Source: Rhodococcus opacus B4 (GTDB lineage Bacteria; Actinomycetota; Actinomycetes; Mycobacteriales; Mycobacteriaceae). Taken from it: a DNA stretch of 64,000 nt. The position numbers were made by a program, and so were the translations under genes. The notes under the pieces were generated by a model. It was not told where the DNA came from, searched no databases, and worked only from the letters and a program-made list of their open reading frames with translations. This document shows, one piece after another, positions 1 to 8,371 of this stretch (within the stretch, counting starts at the first letter, position 1; each line of letters begins with the position of its first letter). The stretch is taken from NCBI RefSeq assembly GCF_000010805.1, contig NC_012522.1:620001-684000 (forward strand). Reading direction: 5' to 3'.

Positions 1-1614
1 GAGTGCGCGCAGCACCGGGGAGAGACGTACGGCCTCGTGGCCCCGGTGTGGGAGCAGGCGGTCATCCTCGCGGACGTCCTCACCGGCTCCGATCCGGAAG
101 CGGCCTATGTCGGTTCGCGCACCACCACCCAGCTGAAGGTCGCGGGGGTGGACGTGGCCGCGATGGGCGTCAAGGGGCCGGAGACCGCGGACGACGAATT
201 CGTCCAATACTACGAACCACGCAGCGGCACGTACAAGAGTCTCGTCGTCCGGGACGGAAAGCTGATCGGCGCCACCCTGATGGGCGACATCAGCAAGGCG
301 GGCTTCCTCACGCAAGCGTTCGACGGCAAGGTGCCGCTGCCCGAGGAGCGAATCAGCATGCTCTTCGACGTCGGCACACCCGCCGCCGCGACGAGTGTCG
401 CCGACCTTCCCGACGACCTGCAGGTGTGCAACTGCAACGGTGTGAGCAAGGGCGATCTGGTGGCCTGCGTCCACTCCGGCGCGAAGACCCTCACCGACGT
501 GTGCGCCACGACCCGCGCGGGCAAGGGTTGTGGGTCGTGCAAGGGACTCGTCGCCGACATCGTGGCCTGCGCCGCCGGCGGCGAACTCGAAGCGGACCCC
601 TCCGCCGACTGGTACGTGCCGTGCATCCCGATGAGCAAGCCCGAGCTCACCGCGGCCATCCGGGAACGCGATCTGCGCGCCGTGTCCCAGGTGTTCGCCG
701 AACTCGCGACGGACGCCAACGAGGACGCGTCCGCGAAGATGCCGCTCGCGTCACTGCTCCGCACGATCTGGGGGCCCGACTGGGTGGACGAGCGCGGCGC
801 GCTGTTCATCAACGACCGCGTGCACGCCAACATCCAGCGCGACGGCACGTTCTCGGTGGTCCCGCAGATGAAGGGCGGTGTCACCACGCCGGACCAGCTC
901 CGCAGGATCGCCGACGTCGCCGACAAGTACCGCGTGCCGCTCGTGAAGGTCACCGGTGGGCAGCGCATCGACCTGCTGGGCATCAAGAAGGAGGATCTCC
1001 CCAAGGTGTGGGGCGACCTCGACATGCCGTCCGGGTTCGCCTACGGCAAGAGCATGCGCACGGTGAAAACCTGTGTCGGAACGGACTTCTGCCGCTACGG
1101 TCTCGGCGATTCGACGAGCCTCGGCATCGCTCTCGAGGAGCGGTTCCAGGGTCTGGAGACGCCCGCGAAGCTGAAACTCGCGGTCGCCGGGTGCCCCCGC
1201 AACTGTTCCGAGGCCCTGTGCAAGGACTTCGGGGTGGTCGCGGTCGGCGACGGCCGCTGGGAGATCTACGTCGGCGGCGCCGCGGGCGCCCATATCCGCA
1301 AGGGCGATCTGCTGGCCACGGTCGAATCACCGGACGCCGTCGTGGAACTCGGCGGGCGGTTCATCCAGTACTACCGCGAGAACGCGAAATGGCTCGAACG
1401 CACCTACGATTTCGTGCCGCGGGTGGGACTCGAACATCTTCAGGCACTACTGGTCCGGGACGAGGAGGACATCGTGACGGGATTGGACGAGCGGATCCAG
1501 ACGGCGGTGGACGGCTACCGGGATCCGTGGAAGGAGCGCAGCGCGCCGAAATCGCCGGCGCAGTTCGCTCCCTCGCTCCCGCTGCTGCCGCTCCCCCAGG
1601 TGCCGGTCCGATGA
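1..1614 (+). CDS. nirB: Nitrite reductase (NAD(P)H) large subunit NirB, 3' part
   Basis: C-terminal ~537 residues of assimilatory nitrite reductase, which reduces nitrite to ammonium in the cytoplasm using NAD(P)H. The reading frame is open from base 1, so the start and the N-terminal FAD/NAD-binding part (about 300 residues by family length) lie outside the window. A BFD-type [2Fe-2S] domain is visible, with CNCNGVSKG near residue 142 and GKGCGSCKG near 174-180. The siroheme/[4Fe-4S] ligands follow as C-x5-C (residues 358 and 364) and C-x3-C (398 and 402, in AGCPRNC). The stop overlaps the nirD start (ATGA), so the two subunits are translationally coupled. All cofactor ligands of the visible part are intact. 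Confidence 0.96.
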   Translation, partial: ECAQHRGETYGLVAPVWEQAVILADVLTGSDPEAAYVGSRTTTQLKVAGVDVAAMGVKGPETADDEFVQYYEPRSGTYKSLVVRDGKLIGATLMGDISKAGFLTQAFDGKVPLPEERISMLFDVGTPAAATSVADLPDDLQVCNCNGVSKGDLVACVHSGAKTLTDVCATTRAGKGCGSCKGLVADIVACAAGGELEADPSADWYVPCIPMSKPELTAAIRERDLRAVSQVFAELATDANEDASAKMPLASLLRTIWGPDWVDERGALFINDRVHANIQRDGTFSVVPQMKGGVTTPDQLRRIADVADKYRVPLVKVTGGQRIDLLGIKKEDLPKVWGDLDMPSGFAYGKSMRTVKTCVGTDFCRYGLGDSTSLGIALEERFQGLETPAKLKLAVAGCPRNCSEALCKDFGVVAVGDGRWEIYVGGAAGAHIRKGDLLATVESPDAVVELGGRFIQYYRENAKWLERTYDFVPRVGLEHLQALLVRDEEDIVTGLDERIQTAVDGYRDPWKERSAPKSPAQFAPSLPLLPLPQVPVR

Positions 1615-1937
1615 CCGCCCTCATCGAGGGTCCCACCGAGTTCGCGGTGGGGCCGGTCAGCGACCTGACTCCGGGCGAGGGCCGGACGTACGTCGTGCAG
1701 GACCGGCAGGTGGCCGTATTCCTGCTGTCGGACGGCACCGTTCGGGCGATGGACGCGGTGTGCCCGCACAGGGGCGGCCCCCTCGCGGACGGGCAGATCG
1801 ACGCCTCCGGCGTGATGTGCCCGCTCCACCAGTACGCGTTCGCCTTCGACACGGGCGCCTGCGGATCCGAGGGTGTGGGCTCGGTCCGCACGTACCCGGC
1901 ATCGGTCCGCGAGGGGTCGGTCGTCGTGCACGTGTGA
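1611..1937 (+). CDS. nirD: Nitrite reductase small subunit NirD (Rieske-type)
   Basis: Small subunit, 108 aa, a normal NirD length. It is a single Rieske-like domain with the complete ligand pattern C-x-H-x16-C-x2-H (CPHRGG ... CPLHQ), so it probably binds a [2Fe-2S] cluster; some NirD families have lost these ligands. The ATG at 1611 overlaps the nirB stop by four bases. No other gene continues the operon: the next gene starts 120 bp later with a different kind of product. The short gap after it contains a run of eight or more C residues but no clear hairpin terminator. Confidence 0.95.
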   Translation: MTALIEGPTEFAVGPVSDLTPGEGRTYVVQDRQVAVFLLSDGTVRAMDAVCPHRGGPLADGQIDASGVMCPLHQYAFAFDTGACGSEGVGSVRTYPASVREGSVVVHV

Positions 1938-2060
1938 GGGCCCCCCCCTTAGGCTCGGCCCTGGTACGGCGTGCCTTTCGGGAAAACTGCGACACCGCTG
2001 TCATCATGAGGCGAGTGCCGCAGCTGAAGGGGCTCGTCGCATGGACAGATCGCTGATCGA

Positions 2061-4247
2061 GTGAGTACCGTCGCCAGTCCGGAAGGACGGCGCCGATCCG
2101 GAAACCATTCTCAGGCGGGTGACCGGGCCGCGGGAACCGTGTTCCGTACGGACATCGAGGGTCTGCGGGCCGTGGCAGTGCTGGCCGTGGTTCTCTTTCA
2201 CGCGGGTGTGCCCGGGATCGACGGCGGATTCGCCGGTGTCGACGTCTTCTTCGTCGTCTCGGGGTTCCTCATCACCGGGCTGCTGTGGCGGGACGTGGCG
2301 GCCGACGGCCGCGTGGGGCTGGCCGAGTTCTACGGTGCGCGTGCCCGGCGACTGCTGCCTGCCGGGTGCGTCGTGCTGGTGGCCACCGCGATCGGCGCCG
2401 CCCTGCTCCTTCCCCCGCTGCAGGCCCGCGCGGTCCTCGGCGACGGGATCGCCAGCGCGCTCTACGTCGGCAACTACCGGCTGGCGCTGCACGGCACCGA
2501 CTATCTGGCCGCCGACACGCCTCCGTCACCGTTCCAGCACTACTGGTCGCTCGGCGCCGAAGAGCAGTTCTATCTGCTGTGGCCTGCGCTGATCATCGGG
2601 GTCGCCTGGCTCGTGCGGCGCAGAACACGACGTCTCGACCCGGACCGCGCGCCGTCGACGACCCCGTATCTGGTGGTCCTCACCGTGGTCGCGGCGGTGT
2701 CGTTCGCGGTCTCGCTCGACTGGACCCGCACGCTGCCACCGTGGGCGTTCTTCTCGCTGCCCTCCCGCGCCTGGGAGCTGGCCGCGGGCGGGTTGGTCGC
2801 GCTGTCCGTTCGGCACTGGCGGCGGCTGCCGCCGGTGCTCGCTGCGGTCGCCGGATGGGTGGGTCTCGCACTGATCGTCCTCGCCTGTCTTCGGCTGGGC
2901 GAGAAGACGCCCTACCCCGGCACCGCTGCGCTGCTGCCCGTTCTCGGCACGGTGCTGGTGATCGGGGCGGGCTGTGCCGCACCGCGACGGGGAGTCGGCC
3001 GGGGCCTGTCCCTTCCACCGATGCGGGCGGTCGGGCGGGTGTCCTATTCCTGGTATCTCTGGCACTGGCCGGTGCTGCTGCTCGCGCCGATCGTGCTCGG
3101 CCGCTCCCTCGACCTGACCGATCGGCTGGCGATGGTCATGGTGGCCGTGGGTCTGGCCGGACTGACACTCACCCTGGTCGAGAACCCGGTCCGCTTCTCG
3201 GCTCCGCTGCGTCGCTCGGCCCCCCGCAGCCTCGTCCTCGGCGGAGCCGTCACCGCCGTCGCCGTCTGTGCGGCACTGGTCCTGCTGGTGGCGCGGCCGG
3301 TGCCGGTCGGACACGGCGCCGCGGCCGCGTCCCTCACCGTGTCCGCGCCGGCCGAATCGACCACTCCCGCAATCGATCCGCGTGACGCGGCGGTGACCGA
3401 CATGACGGCACAGGTGCAGGCGGCGGTCGAGGAAGCCGCCGGGCTGCAGGCGGTCCCGTCGAACCTGTCGCCGCCGCTCGCCGACGCGCCGGCAGACAAG
3501 CCTGCGGTGTTCGTCAACGGCTGCGTGCGGTCGTGGCTCGAGGTGGGACAGGACGAGTGCGCGTCGGGAGACGTGACGTCCGCGACGACGGTGGCGCTGG
3601 TCGGGGATTCGCACGCCGCGATGTGGGCCCCGGCGTTCGAAGCGGCCGCCGAGCAGCATCATTGGCGGCTGGAGACGATGGGCAAGGTCACCTGCCCACT
3701 CCTCGACCTCCCCCTCACCAGCCCCTACCTCGGGCGGGAATACAGCGAGTGCGAGCAGTGGCGCGGCGAGATCCTGGAGCGGCTACGCGCCGAGCGGCCT
3801 CGGTTGGTCGTGCTGAGCATGTCCCGGCGGTACGGCGCCGATTTCGGTTTCAGCGTGTACGGCAGGCCCTGGCTCGACAGCCTGACCGGGCTGGTCACCC
3901 AACTCCGGGCCACGGGTGCTGCCGTCCTCGTCCTCGGGCCCGTTCCGGATCCGCAGTCGACCGTCCCGACGTGCCTGTCCGCGCACCTCGACGACGCGAG
4001 AGCCTGCTCGCCGCCGCGGCCGGTCGCGGTGAACGACGCCGGGGTCGCGGCCGAGGCGTCCGCCACCGCGGCAGGCGGAGGGCGGTACGCAGATCTCACC
4101 GCACTGTTCTGCACCGCCGAGCGCTGCCCGGTCGTCGTCGGCAACGACCTCGTGTACCGCGACGACAACCACCTGACGCTCGAACACGCGCAGGCACTCT
4201 CGCCCGTGATCGCCGCGCTGGCCGACCGCGCACTCGCGCAGGGCTGA
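2061..4247 (+). CDS. Acyltransferase 3 (OafA/YrhL type) with C-terminal SGNH domain
   Basis: Predicted integral-membrane O-acyltransferase of 728 aa that would acetylate a cell-envelope polysaccharide, glycolipid or peptidoglycan. The N-terminal ~400 residues show the acyltransferase-3 hallmarks: FRTDIEGLRAVAVLAVVLFH with its conserved R and H, FFVVSGFLITG, YWSLGAEEQFYLLWP, then many hydrophobic helices. After a linker, a periplasmic SGNH/GDSL-like domain begins near residue 500, with VALVGDSHAAMWAP as block I and a final DDNHLT block with Asp and His. The GTG at 2061 is the best in-frame start, just before the conserved segment; its ribosome-binding site is weak. The acceptor cannot be told from sequence, and no neighbour is a glycosyltransferase. 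Confidence 0.88.
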   Translation: MSTVASPEGRRRSGNHSQAGDRAAGTVFRTDIEGLRAVAVLAVVLFHAGVPGIDGGFAGVDVFFVVSGFLITGLLWRDVAADGRVGLAEFYGARARRLLPAGCVVLVATAIGAALLLPPLQARAVLGDGIASALYVGNYRLALHGTDYLAADTPPSPFQHYWSLGAEEQFYLLWPALIIGVAWLVRRRTRRLDPDRAPSTTPYLVVLTVVAAVSFAVSLDWTRTLPPWAFFSLPSRAWELAAGGLVALSVRHWRRLPPVLAAVAGWVGLALIVLACLRLGEKTPYPGTAALLPVLGTVLVIGAGCAAPRRGVGRGLSLPPMRAVGRVSYSWYLWHWPVLLLAPIVLGRSLDLTDRLAMVMVAVGLAGLTLTLVENPVRFSAPLRRSAPRSLVLGGAVTAVAVCAALVLLVARPVPVGHGAAAASLTVSAPAESTTPAIDPRDAAVTDMTAQVQAAVEEAAGLQAVPSNLSPPLADAPADKPAVFVNGCVRSWLEVGQDECASGDVTSATTVALVGDSHAAMWAPAFEAAAEQHHWRLETMGKVTCPLLDLPLTSPYLGREYSECEQWRGEILERLRAERPRLVVLSMSRRYGADFGFSVYGRPWLDSLTGLVTQLRATGAAVLVLGPVPDPQSTVPTCLSAHLDDARACSPPRPVAVNDAGVAAEASATAAGGGRYADLTALFCTAERCPVVVGNDLVYRDDNHLTLEHAQALSPVIAALADRALAQG

Positions 4248-4339
4248 GGTCTGCCGGCGAAAATAATCCGGTTCGGATGTCACATTCGGCTCGTGGCCGG
4301 TGTCTCTATGCCGAGAACATTCCAACCGGAGGAGGAAGC

Positions 4340-4927
4340 ATGACCAGGATCCCGCAGGCCGAGCTGACCGGCATCTACGGTGCGGTCGTCAAGCGGATGT
4401 CCCGCAAGATGCTCGGCGACGTTCCCGACGGAGTGGGAGTCGTGTGGCACAACCGCAAGGTGACGAACTTCAGTTTCAGCCTCGGTCGCAAGATACAGAA
4501 ATGGGACCGGTGTGACGAGAATCTGAAATCGTTCGCACACATGGCGGTCGCGAGCATGGTCGGCTGCGGCTTCTGCCTGGACTACGGCTATTTCCAAGCC
4601 CACAACAAGGGACTGGACGAGACGAAGGCGCGCGAGGTGCCGCGGTGGCGCGAGTCGGACGTCTTCACGCCGCTGGAGCGGGACGTCCTGGAGTACGCCG
4701 AGGCGATGACGCTGACGCCACCGACCGTCACCGACGACCTGTCGGCCAGGCTCCTGGGGGCACTCGGTCCCGCCGCGCTGGTGGAACTGACCGCGTTCAT
4801 CGCACTGACGAACTTCATGACCCGCTCCAACACCGCGTTCGGCATCGAGTCGCAGGGCCTCGCCGCGTCGTGTGGCCTGAAGCCGCTGAGCGCACGCCCG
4901 ACGACCCGCACTCAGCCGACGTCGTAG
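4340..4927 (+). CDS. Carboxymuconolactone decarboxylase / AhpD-family protein
   Basis: Protein of 195 aa with an AhpD-like all-helical fold. The redox motif CGFC (in VGCGFCLDYG, residues ~75-78) is the kind used for peroxidase-linked disulfide chemistry in AhpD. The ATG at 4340 has a strong GGAGGA ribosome-binding site at about 4329-4335; the open frame extends much further upstream but that part is antisense shadow. The family covers alkylhydroperoxidase partners and uncharacterised small redox enzymes, and no ahpC is nearby, so the partner is unknown. The 3' end overlaps the convergent DUF3224 gene by 16 bp. Confidence 0.82.
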   Translation: MTRIPQAELTGIYGAVVKRMSRKMLGDVPDGVGVVWHNRKVTNFSFSLGRKIQKWDRCDENLKSFAHMAVASMVGCGFCLDYGYFQAHNKGLDETKAREVPRWRESDVFTPLERDVLEYAEAMTLTPPTVTDDLSARLLGALGPAALVELTAFIALTNFMTRSNTAFGIESQGLAASCGLKPLSARPTTRTQPTS

Positions 4928-5352
4928 GACAGGACGAACTCGAAGCCGCCGTCGCCGGGTCCGGCGATGGACAGGTCCGCGCTGCCGCGCAGGTCGGTCA
5001 GACCGCCCGTGCCCATACCCGGCACCACCTCGATCCGTGCAGACACGGAACCCTGGTCCTGGCTGCCGAGGTGCTGGAACACGCACGTTCCGTCGTGCCC
5101 GCCGATCGAGCCCTCGAAGCGCTCGAGGCCGAGCACCGGCGCGGCATCGGCCTTGTACGCGATCAGGTAGGCCACCGTGCTCGTTCCTTCGATGTCCCCG
5201 GAGTACGAGTATTCGACGTCCGCGCGGGTGGCGCCGCGCGCGGGGTAGTAGGTGTCGCCGGCCGTCGTACCTTCGCCGTCGATGTCGGTGATCACCGATT
5301 CCGACCACGACGCGATGGTGAATTTGCTTCGAGCAGTGTGTAAGTAGCCCAT
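4912..5352 (-). CDS. DUF3224 domain protein
   Basis: Protein of 146 aa recognised as DUF3224, a small beta-barrel family common in actinobacteria and of unknown function. Family-like features are the FEGSIGGHDGTCVF segment, a strand-rich pattern throughout and the C-terminal GGFEFVLSYDVG. The ATG at 5352 is chosen because the family homology starts almost at once; the open frame upstream overlaps the divergent AraC gene and has no family similarity. It lies back to back with the AraC-type regulator across 65 bp, which makes co-regulation plausible but unproven. Confidence 0.75.
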   Translation of the reverse strand: MGYLHTARSKFTIASWSESVITDIDGEGTTAGDTYYPARGATRADVEYSYSGDIEGTSTVAYLIAYKADAAPVLGLERFEGSIGGHDGTCVFQHLGSQDQGSVSARIEVVPGMGTGGLTDLRGSADLSIAGPGDGGFEFVLSYDVG

Positions 5353-5417
5353 GTCAGGAGACTCTAGGTACGCGACGGCGTGGTGTTCTTGAACATTCGC
5401 GACACTAGGATGGGCGA

Positions 5418-6218
5418 GTGCCGAATGTGCCAGGACACCCCGAGGCGATCGTCCGCCCGACCGCCGACGCATCCGGTTTCGAGGTCGAACGAATCGCTCC
5501 CCGACCGGATTTGGCAGAGTTCGTCGACTACCACTGGCTGGTGAGATGGTCGGTGTCGAAGCCTCATCGGCAGCAGGTGGTTCCCCAGCCGCGCGTTCAC
5601 ATCGGCGCCGAGGACGGACAGTTGCTGGTGCACGGGATCTCCCGGTCGCCGTTCTACCGAACGCTGACGGGACACGGCCACGTGCTGGGAGCCGCCTTCC
5701 ACGCCGGCGGGTTCCGGCCTCTGCTGAAGGGGAGTCTCGGTGCGATCTCTGGAACCGTCCAGCCCGGACGGGATCTGCTCGACGGTGACGACCGCCCGGT
5801 CGCGGAACGGATCCTCGCCGGCACGGACAGCGCGGAGATGATCGACGCCTTCGAGCGGTACCTTCTGCGCACCGATCCCGTTCCGGATCCCACGGGACGG
5901 CAGGTCACGGCTCTCGTCGGCGACGCCCAGCGCCGCCGGGACATCGTCCGCGCAGACCAGCTCGCCGCACACGCCGGCTGCAGCCTGCGCACTCTGCAAC
6001 GACTGTTCACCGAGTACGTCGGCATCGGACCGAAGTGGGTGATCCAGCGGTTTCGCATCCTCGACGCGGCCGCCGCCGCCCACTCTGGCGAGAGGATCGC
6101 CTGGTCTGCGCTCGCCTACGAATTGGGATTCAGCGACCAGGCTCACCTGACCCGGGTCTTCACCCAGGTCGTCGGTACACCGCCTGCCACCTATCAGCGC
6201 GCGAACGGCCTGCCGTAG
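5418..6218 (+). CDS. AraC-family transcriptional regulator
   Basis: Cytoplasmic DNA-binding regulator of 266 aa. The N-terminal half resembles the small-molecule-sensing domain found in many actinobacterial AraC proteins (RPDLAEFVDYHWLVRW ... VLGAAFHAGGFRP). The C-terminal half holds two helix-turn-helix units (RADQLAAHAGCSLRTLQRLF and WSALAYELGFSDQAHLTRVF) and the usual end GTPPATYQR. The GTG start at 5418 follows AGGATGGGCGA. It is divergent from DUF3224 with a 65-bp shared promoter gap that contains a small dyad, GTTC-TT-GAAC. The effector is unknown. Confidence 0.88.
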   Translation: MPNVPGHPEAIVRPTADASGFEVERIAPRPDLAEFVDYHWLVRWSVSKPHRQQVVPQPRVHIGAEDGQLLVHGISRSPFYRTLTGHGHVLGAAFHAGGFRPLLKGSLGAISGTVQPGRDLLDGDDRPVAERILAGTDSAEMIDAFERYLLRTDPVPDPTGRQVTALVGDAQRRRDIVRADQLAAHAGCSLRTLQRLFTEYVGIGPKWVIQRFRILDAAAAAHSGERIAWSALAYELGFSDQAHLTRVFTQVVGTPPATYQRANGLP

Positions 6219-6236
6219 CGCGTCCGGCTCCGCCGC

Positions 6237-6449
6237 TCAGCCGGCGAAGCCGAGTCCCCGCTTCGCGAGTTCCTCTTCGAGGATCCGGATCGCTTTCGGT
6301 CCGACGCCGTGGATTTTCAACAGCTCCTTGGCGGTGACCATCGTCAGTTGATCGAAACGCGTGTAGCCGTGAGAGGCGAGCTCGCGACGGGAGACCTTCC
6401 CCATGCTCGCCGGGAATTCCGTCTCGCCTGCGGTGTCGGAAGACGACAT
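6237..6449 (-). CDS. Small helix-hairpin-helix protein
   Basis: Only 70 aa. The second half carries one helix-hairpin-helix (LLKIHGVGPKAIRILEEELAKRG), similar to the C-terminal DNA-binding domain of RNA polymerase alpha and to Pol X/RadA-type HhH motifs. The ATG at 6449 has a good ribosome-binding site (AGAAAGGACG), which makes this a real gene rather than a chance frame. The longer upstream frame has no such signal. It is convergent with the AraC gene, 18 bp away, and downstream of the XRE-cupin gene on the same strand. Its function is unknown; a nucleic-acid-binding accessory protein is the simplest reading. Confidence 0.7.
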   Translation of the reverse strand: MSSSDTAGETEFPASMGKVSRRELASHGYTRFDQLTMVTAKELLKIHGVGPKAIRILEEELAKRGLGFAG

Positions 6450-6523
6450 GTCCGTCCTTTCTCCTCGGCGTGCGCCGATGCCGCCCACATCGTATGTGGC
6501 CGTGCGCCGTAGGCGCGCGTGCG

Positions 6524-7114
6524 TCATGCCGGCGGGGCGTCGTCCGCGGTGTGCAGGTGCGCCCGCTCCCCGTCGTGGTCGAAGATCGTGAGGATCTCCA
6601 CCGGACCGTCGTGGGCGCCGATGGAGTGCGGCACCATGGTCGAGAACTCCGCTGCCGCACCCGCTTCGATCAGGATGGTCCGCTCACCCAGTTGCAGGCG
6701 GGCTGTCCCCGACAGCACCGTGAACCACTCGTGACCGGGGTGCACGCAGACGTGTTCCGGGCCGGCAGGCCGTTCGGGGGTGATGCGCATCTTCGCCACT
6801 GTCGCGCCGTGGAGGGCGCGTTCGCGGGACAGGAGCCAGGTTGTGAGGCCTCGCGTCTGTTCGGGCATCGGCCGGATCACCACGTCCTCGTCGTCGACGG
6901 ACTCGACGAGCTGATCGAGCGTGGTGCCGAGAGCCCGTGCAATCGGAACCAGTTGATCGAGGGCGATCCGGCGATGGCCCGTCTCGATGCGGCTCAGCGT
7001 GGACGGACTGAGGAAGCAGCGAGCAGCGAGCGCGTCGAGTGACCAGCCGCGGGCCACCCGAAGGCCCCGGATGCGTTGCCGGATCACACCGTCCAACCCG
7101 AGTTCTTGCGTCAT
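6524..7114 (-). CDS. XRE-family regulator with cupin sensor domain
   Basis: Regulator of 196 aa. The N-terminal HTH is GWSLDALAARCFLSPSTLSRIE (residues ~20-41) and the C-terminal cupin starts near residue 110, with PGHEWFTVLSGTARLQLGER and a second cupin box near VPHSIGAHDGPVEILTI. This architecture usually senses a small ligand or metal and represses a neighbouring gene. The chosen ATG at 7114 sits inside a perfect inverted repeat (7104-7122). It is divergent from the His-rich methyltransferase at 7163, which is the likely target. Confidence 0.87.
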   Translation of the reverse strand: MTQELGLDGVIRQRIRGLRVARGWSLDALAARCFLSPSTLSRIETGHRRIALDQLVPIARALGTTLDQLVESVDDEDVVIRPMPEQTRGLTTWLLSRERALHGATVAKMRITPERPAGPEHVCVHPGHEWFTVLSGTARLQLGERTILIEAGAAAEFSTMVPHSIGAHDGPVEILTIFDHDGERAHLHTADDAPPA

Positions 7115-7135
7115 ACGCAAGAGTATATGCGCATA
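7104..7135. promoter_or_regulatory. Two dyad operator candidates between XRE-cupin regulator and methyltransferase
   Basis: Dyad 1 is a perfect 8-3-8 inverted repeat, TCTTGCGT-CAT-ACGCAAGA (7104-7122), whose central CAT is the complement of the regulator's own start codon. Dyad 2 is the perfect palindrome TATGCGCATA (7126-7135). The centres are about 18 bp apart, and the half-sites share the pattern ATRCGCA. This is what an autoregulating XRE dimer pair would use, and it would block both divergent promoters. Binding is inferred, not shown. Confidence 0.6.
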
Positions 7136-7162
7136 GCGCAGGTCACGGCTAGCCTGGAGTTC

Positions 7163-8014
7163 ATGACACAGCATTCACACCACCACGCCCACCACCACGA
7201 CGAGCACACCCCGGCGCACGAGACCGCGCTGGCAGATCTCCTCGAATTGGACGCCGAGATCTTCGGCTCCTATCTGGACCAGGTGGCCGAGTGGGCGGGA
7301 CGGCGCGTCGGGGAGGCGCCGCGCCGGGTCGTCGACGTGGGCGCGGGTACGGGCGTCGGCAGCCTGGCGCTGGCTCGGCGGTTCCCCGCGGCGGAGGTCA
7401 TCGCGATCGACAGGTCGGAGGTGATGCTCGAGCGCGTCCGCGCAGCCGCGCTCGGGCAGGGCATGGCCGACCGGGTGAGCGGCGTGCACGCCGATCTGAA
7501 TGCCGGCTGGCCCGCGGTCGAGGCAGCGGACGTCGTGTGGGCGGCCTCCTCCTTGCACGAGGTCTCCGACCCCGACCGGGTGCTCCGCGACATGTACGCC
7601 GCGCTGAACCCCGACGGCGTGCTGGTGCTCGTCGAGATGGACGCTCTGCCCCGCCTCCTGCCCGACGACCTCGGCCTGGGCCGCCCGGGCCTGGAGTCGC
7701 GCTGCCACGAGGCCCTGGCGCGGATGGACTGGAACGCGCACCCGAACTGGCGGGCCCACGTGGAGCGGGCCGGTTTCGGGGACGTCGAGCAGCGCAGTTT
7801 CACCAGCGAGGCACGTCCTGCCCCGCAGAGCACCGGACGCTACGCCCACACCTTTCTGCGCCGCGTCCGCTCGGCCCTCGACGGACAACTGGCAGCCGAC
7901 GACCGCGACACTCTCGATCGCCTCCTCTCGGACGACGGCCCCGACAGCGTCCTGCACCGTGGGGACCTGACGGTGCGCGGCAGCCGGACCGCCTGGACCG
8001 CCCGACGCCCCTGA
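7163..8014 (+). CDS. Class I SAM-dependent methyltransferase with His-rich N-terminus
   Basis: Methyltransferase of 283 aa. Motif I is VVDVGAGTGVGSLALARRF (near residues 55-73), followed by the acidic VIAIDRSEVML loop and a motif IV-like VVWAASSLHEV. The protein starts with a strikingly His-rich tail: 10 of the first 21 residues are His (HSHHHAHHHDEH), which suggests metal binding. The ATG at 7163 follows CTGGAGT; the longer upstream frame would run through the operator region. The substrate is unknown. It is divergent from the XRE-cupin regulator, the probable controller. Confidence 0.83.
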   Translation: MTQHSHHHAHHHDEHTPAHETALADLLELDAEIFGSYLDQVAEWAGRRVGEAPRRVVDVGAGTGVGSLALARRFPAAEVIAIDRSEVMLERVRAAALGQGMADRVSGVHADLNAGWPAVEAADVVWAASSLHEVSDPDRVLRDMYAALNPDGVLVLVEMDALPRLLPDDLGLGRPGLESRCHEALARMDWNAHPNWRAHVERAGFGDVEQRSFTSEARPAPQSTGRYAHTFLRRVRSALDGQLAADDRDTLDRLLSDDGPDSVLHRGDLTVRGSRTAWTARRP

Positions 8015-8371
8015 AACAGGCGGTGTGCGTCCCGTACGCCCTGTTCCGCGACGGCCGCCCCGGCGCAGGCCTTCGCGGATCTTCTCGCCGGCACCGGCCG
8101 CCATCGGCAGGAAGCGGAGCATCTCCTCGGCTGGATGACCGAGAACGTGACCGAGTGGAGAACGGCCCTCGGCGCGCCGACGACGACCTGGCCGAGCACT
8201 CGCCGTCGGCGAAACTCCTGGAGTGTGTGCAATACGACCACGCCACGCCGCGCGTGATGGCGCGCACAAGCACCCTCGGGTAGCAGGATGTACATCTTGT
8301 GGCCTCACCGACCGAGTCGGACAGGCTGACGGAAGTCGCAATCCGTTCGCAACACGAATAGGGGTTCTCGC
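8015..8371 (+). pseudogene. Intergenic stretch with possible decayed gene fragment (about 8063-8283)
   Basis: This 357-bp gap holds no intact gene. From about 8063 one frame reads as plausible protein (AFADLLAGTGRHRQEAEHLL then GWMTENVTEWRTALG), runs into noise near 8190 and stops at 8255. The neighbouring frame then reads DDLAEHSPSAKLLECVQYDH and stops at 8281-8283. Codon use looks coding-like, so a frameshifted remnant is possible, but I do not recognise the family. A perfect 10-bp palindrome GATGTACATC at 8287-8296 lies upstream of the next gene and may belong to its promoter. Confidence 0.3.
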
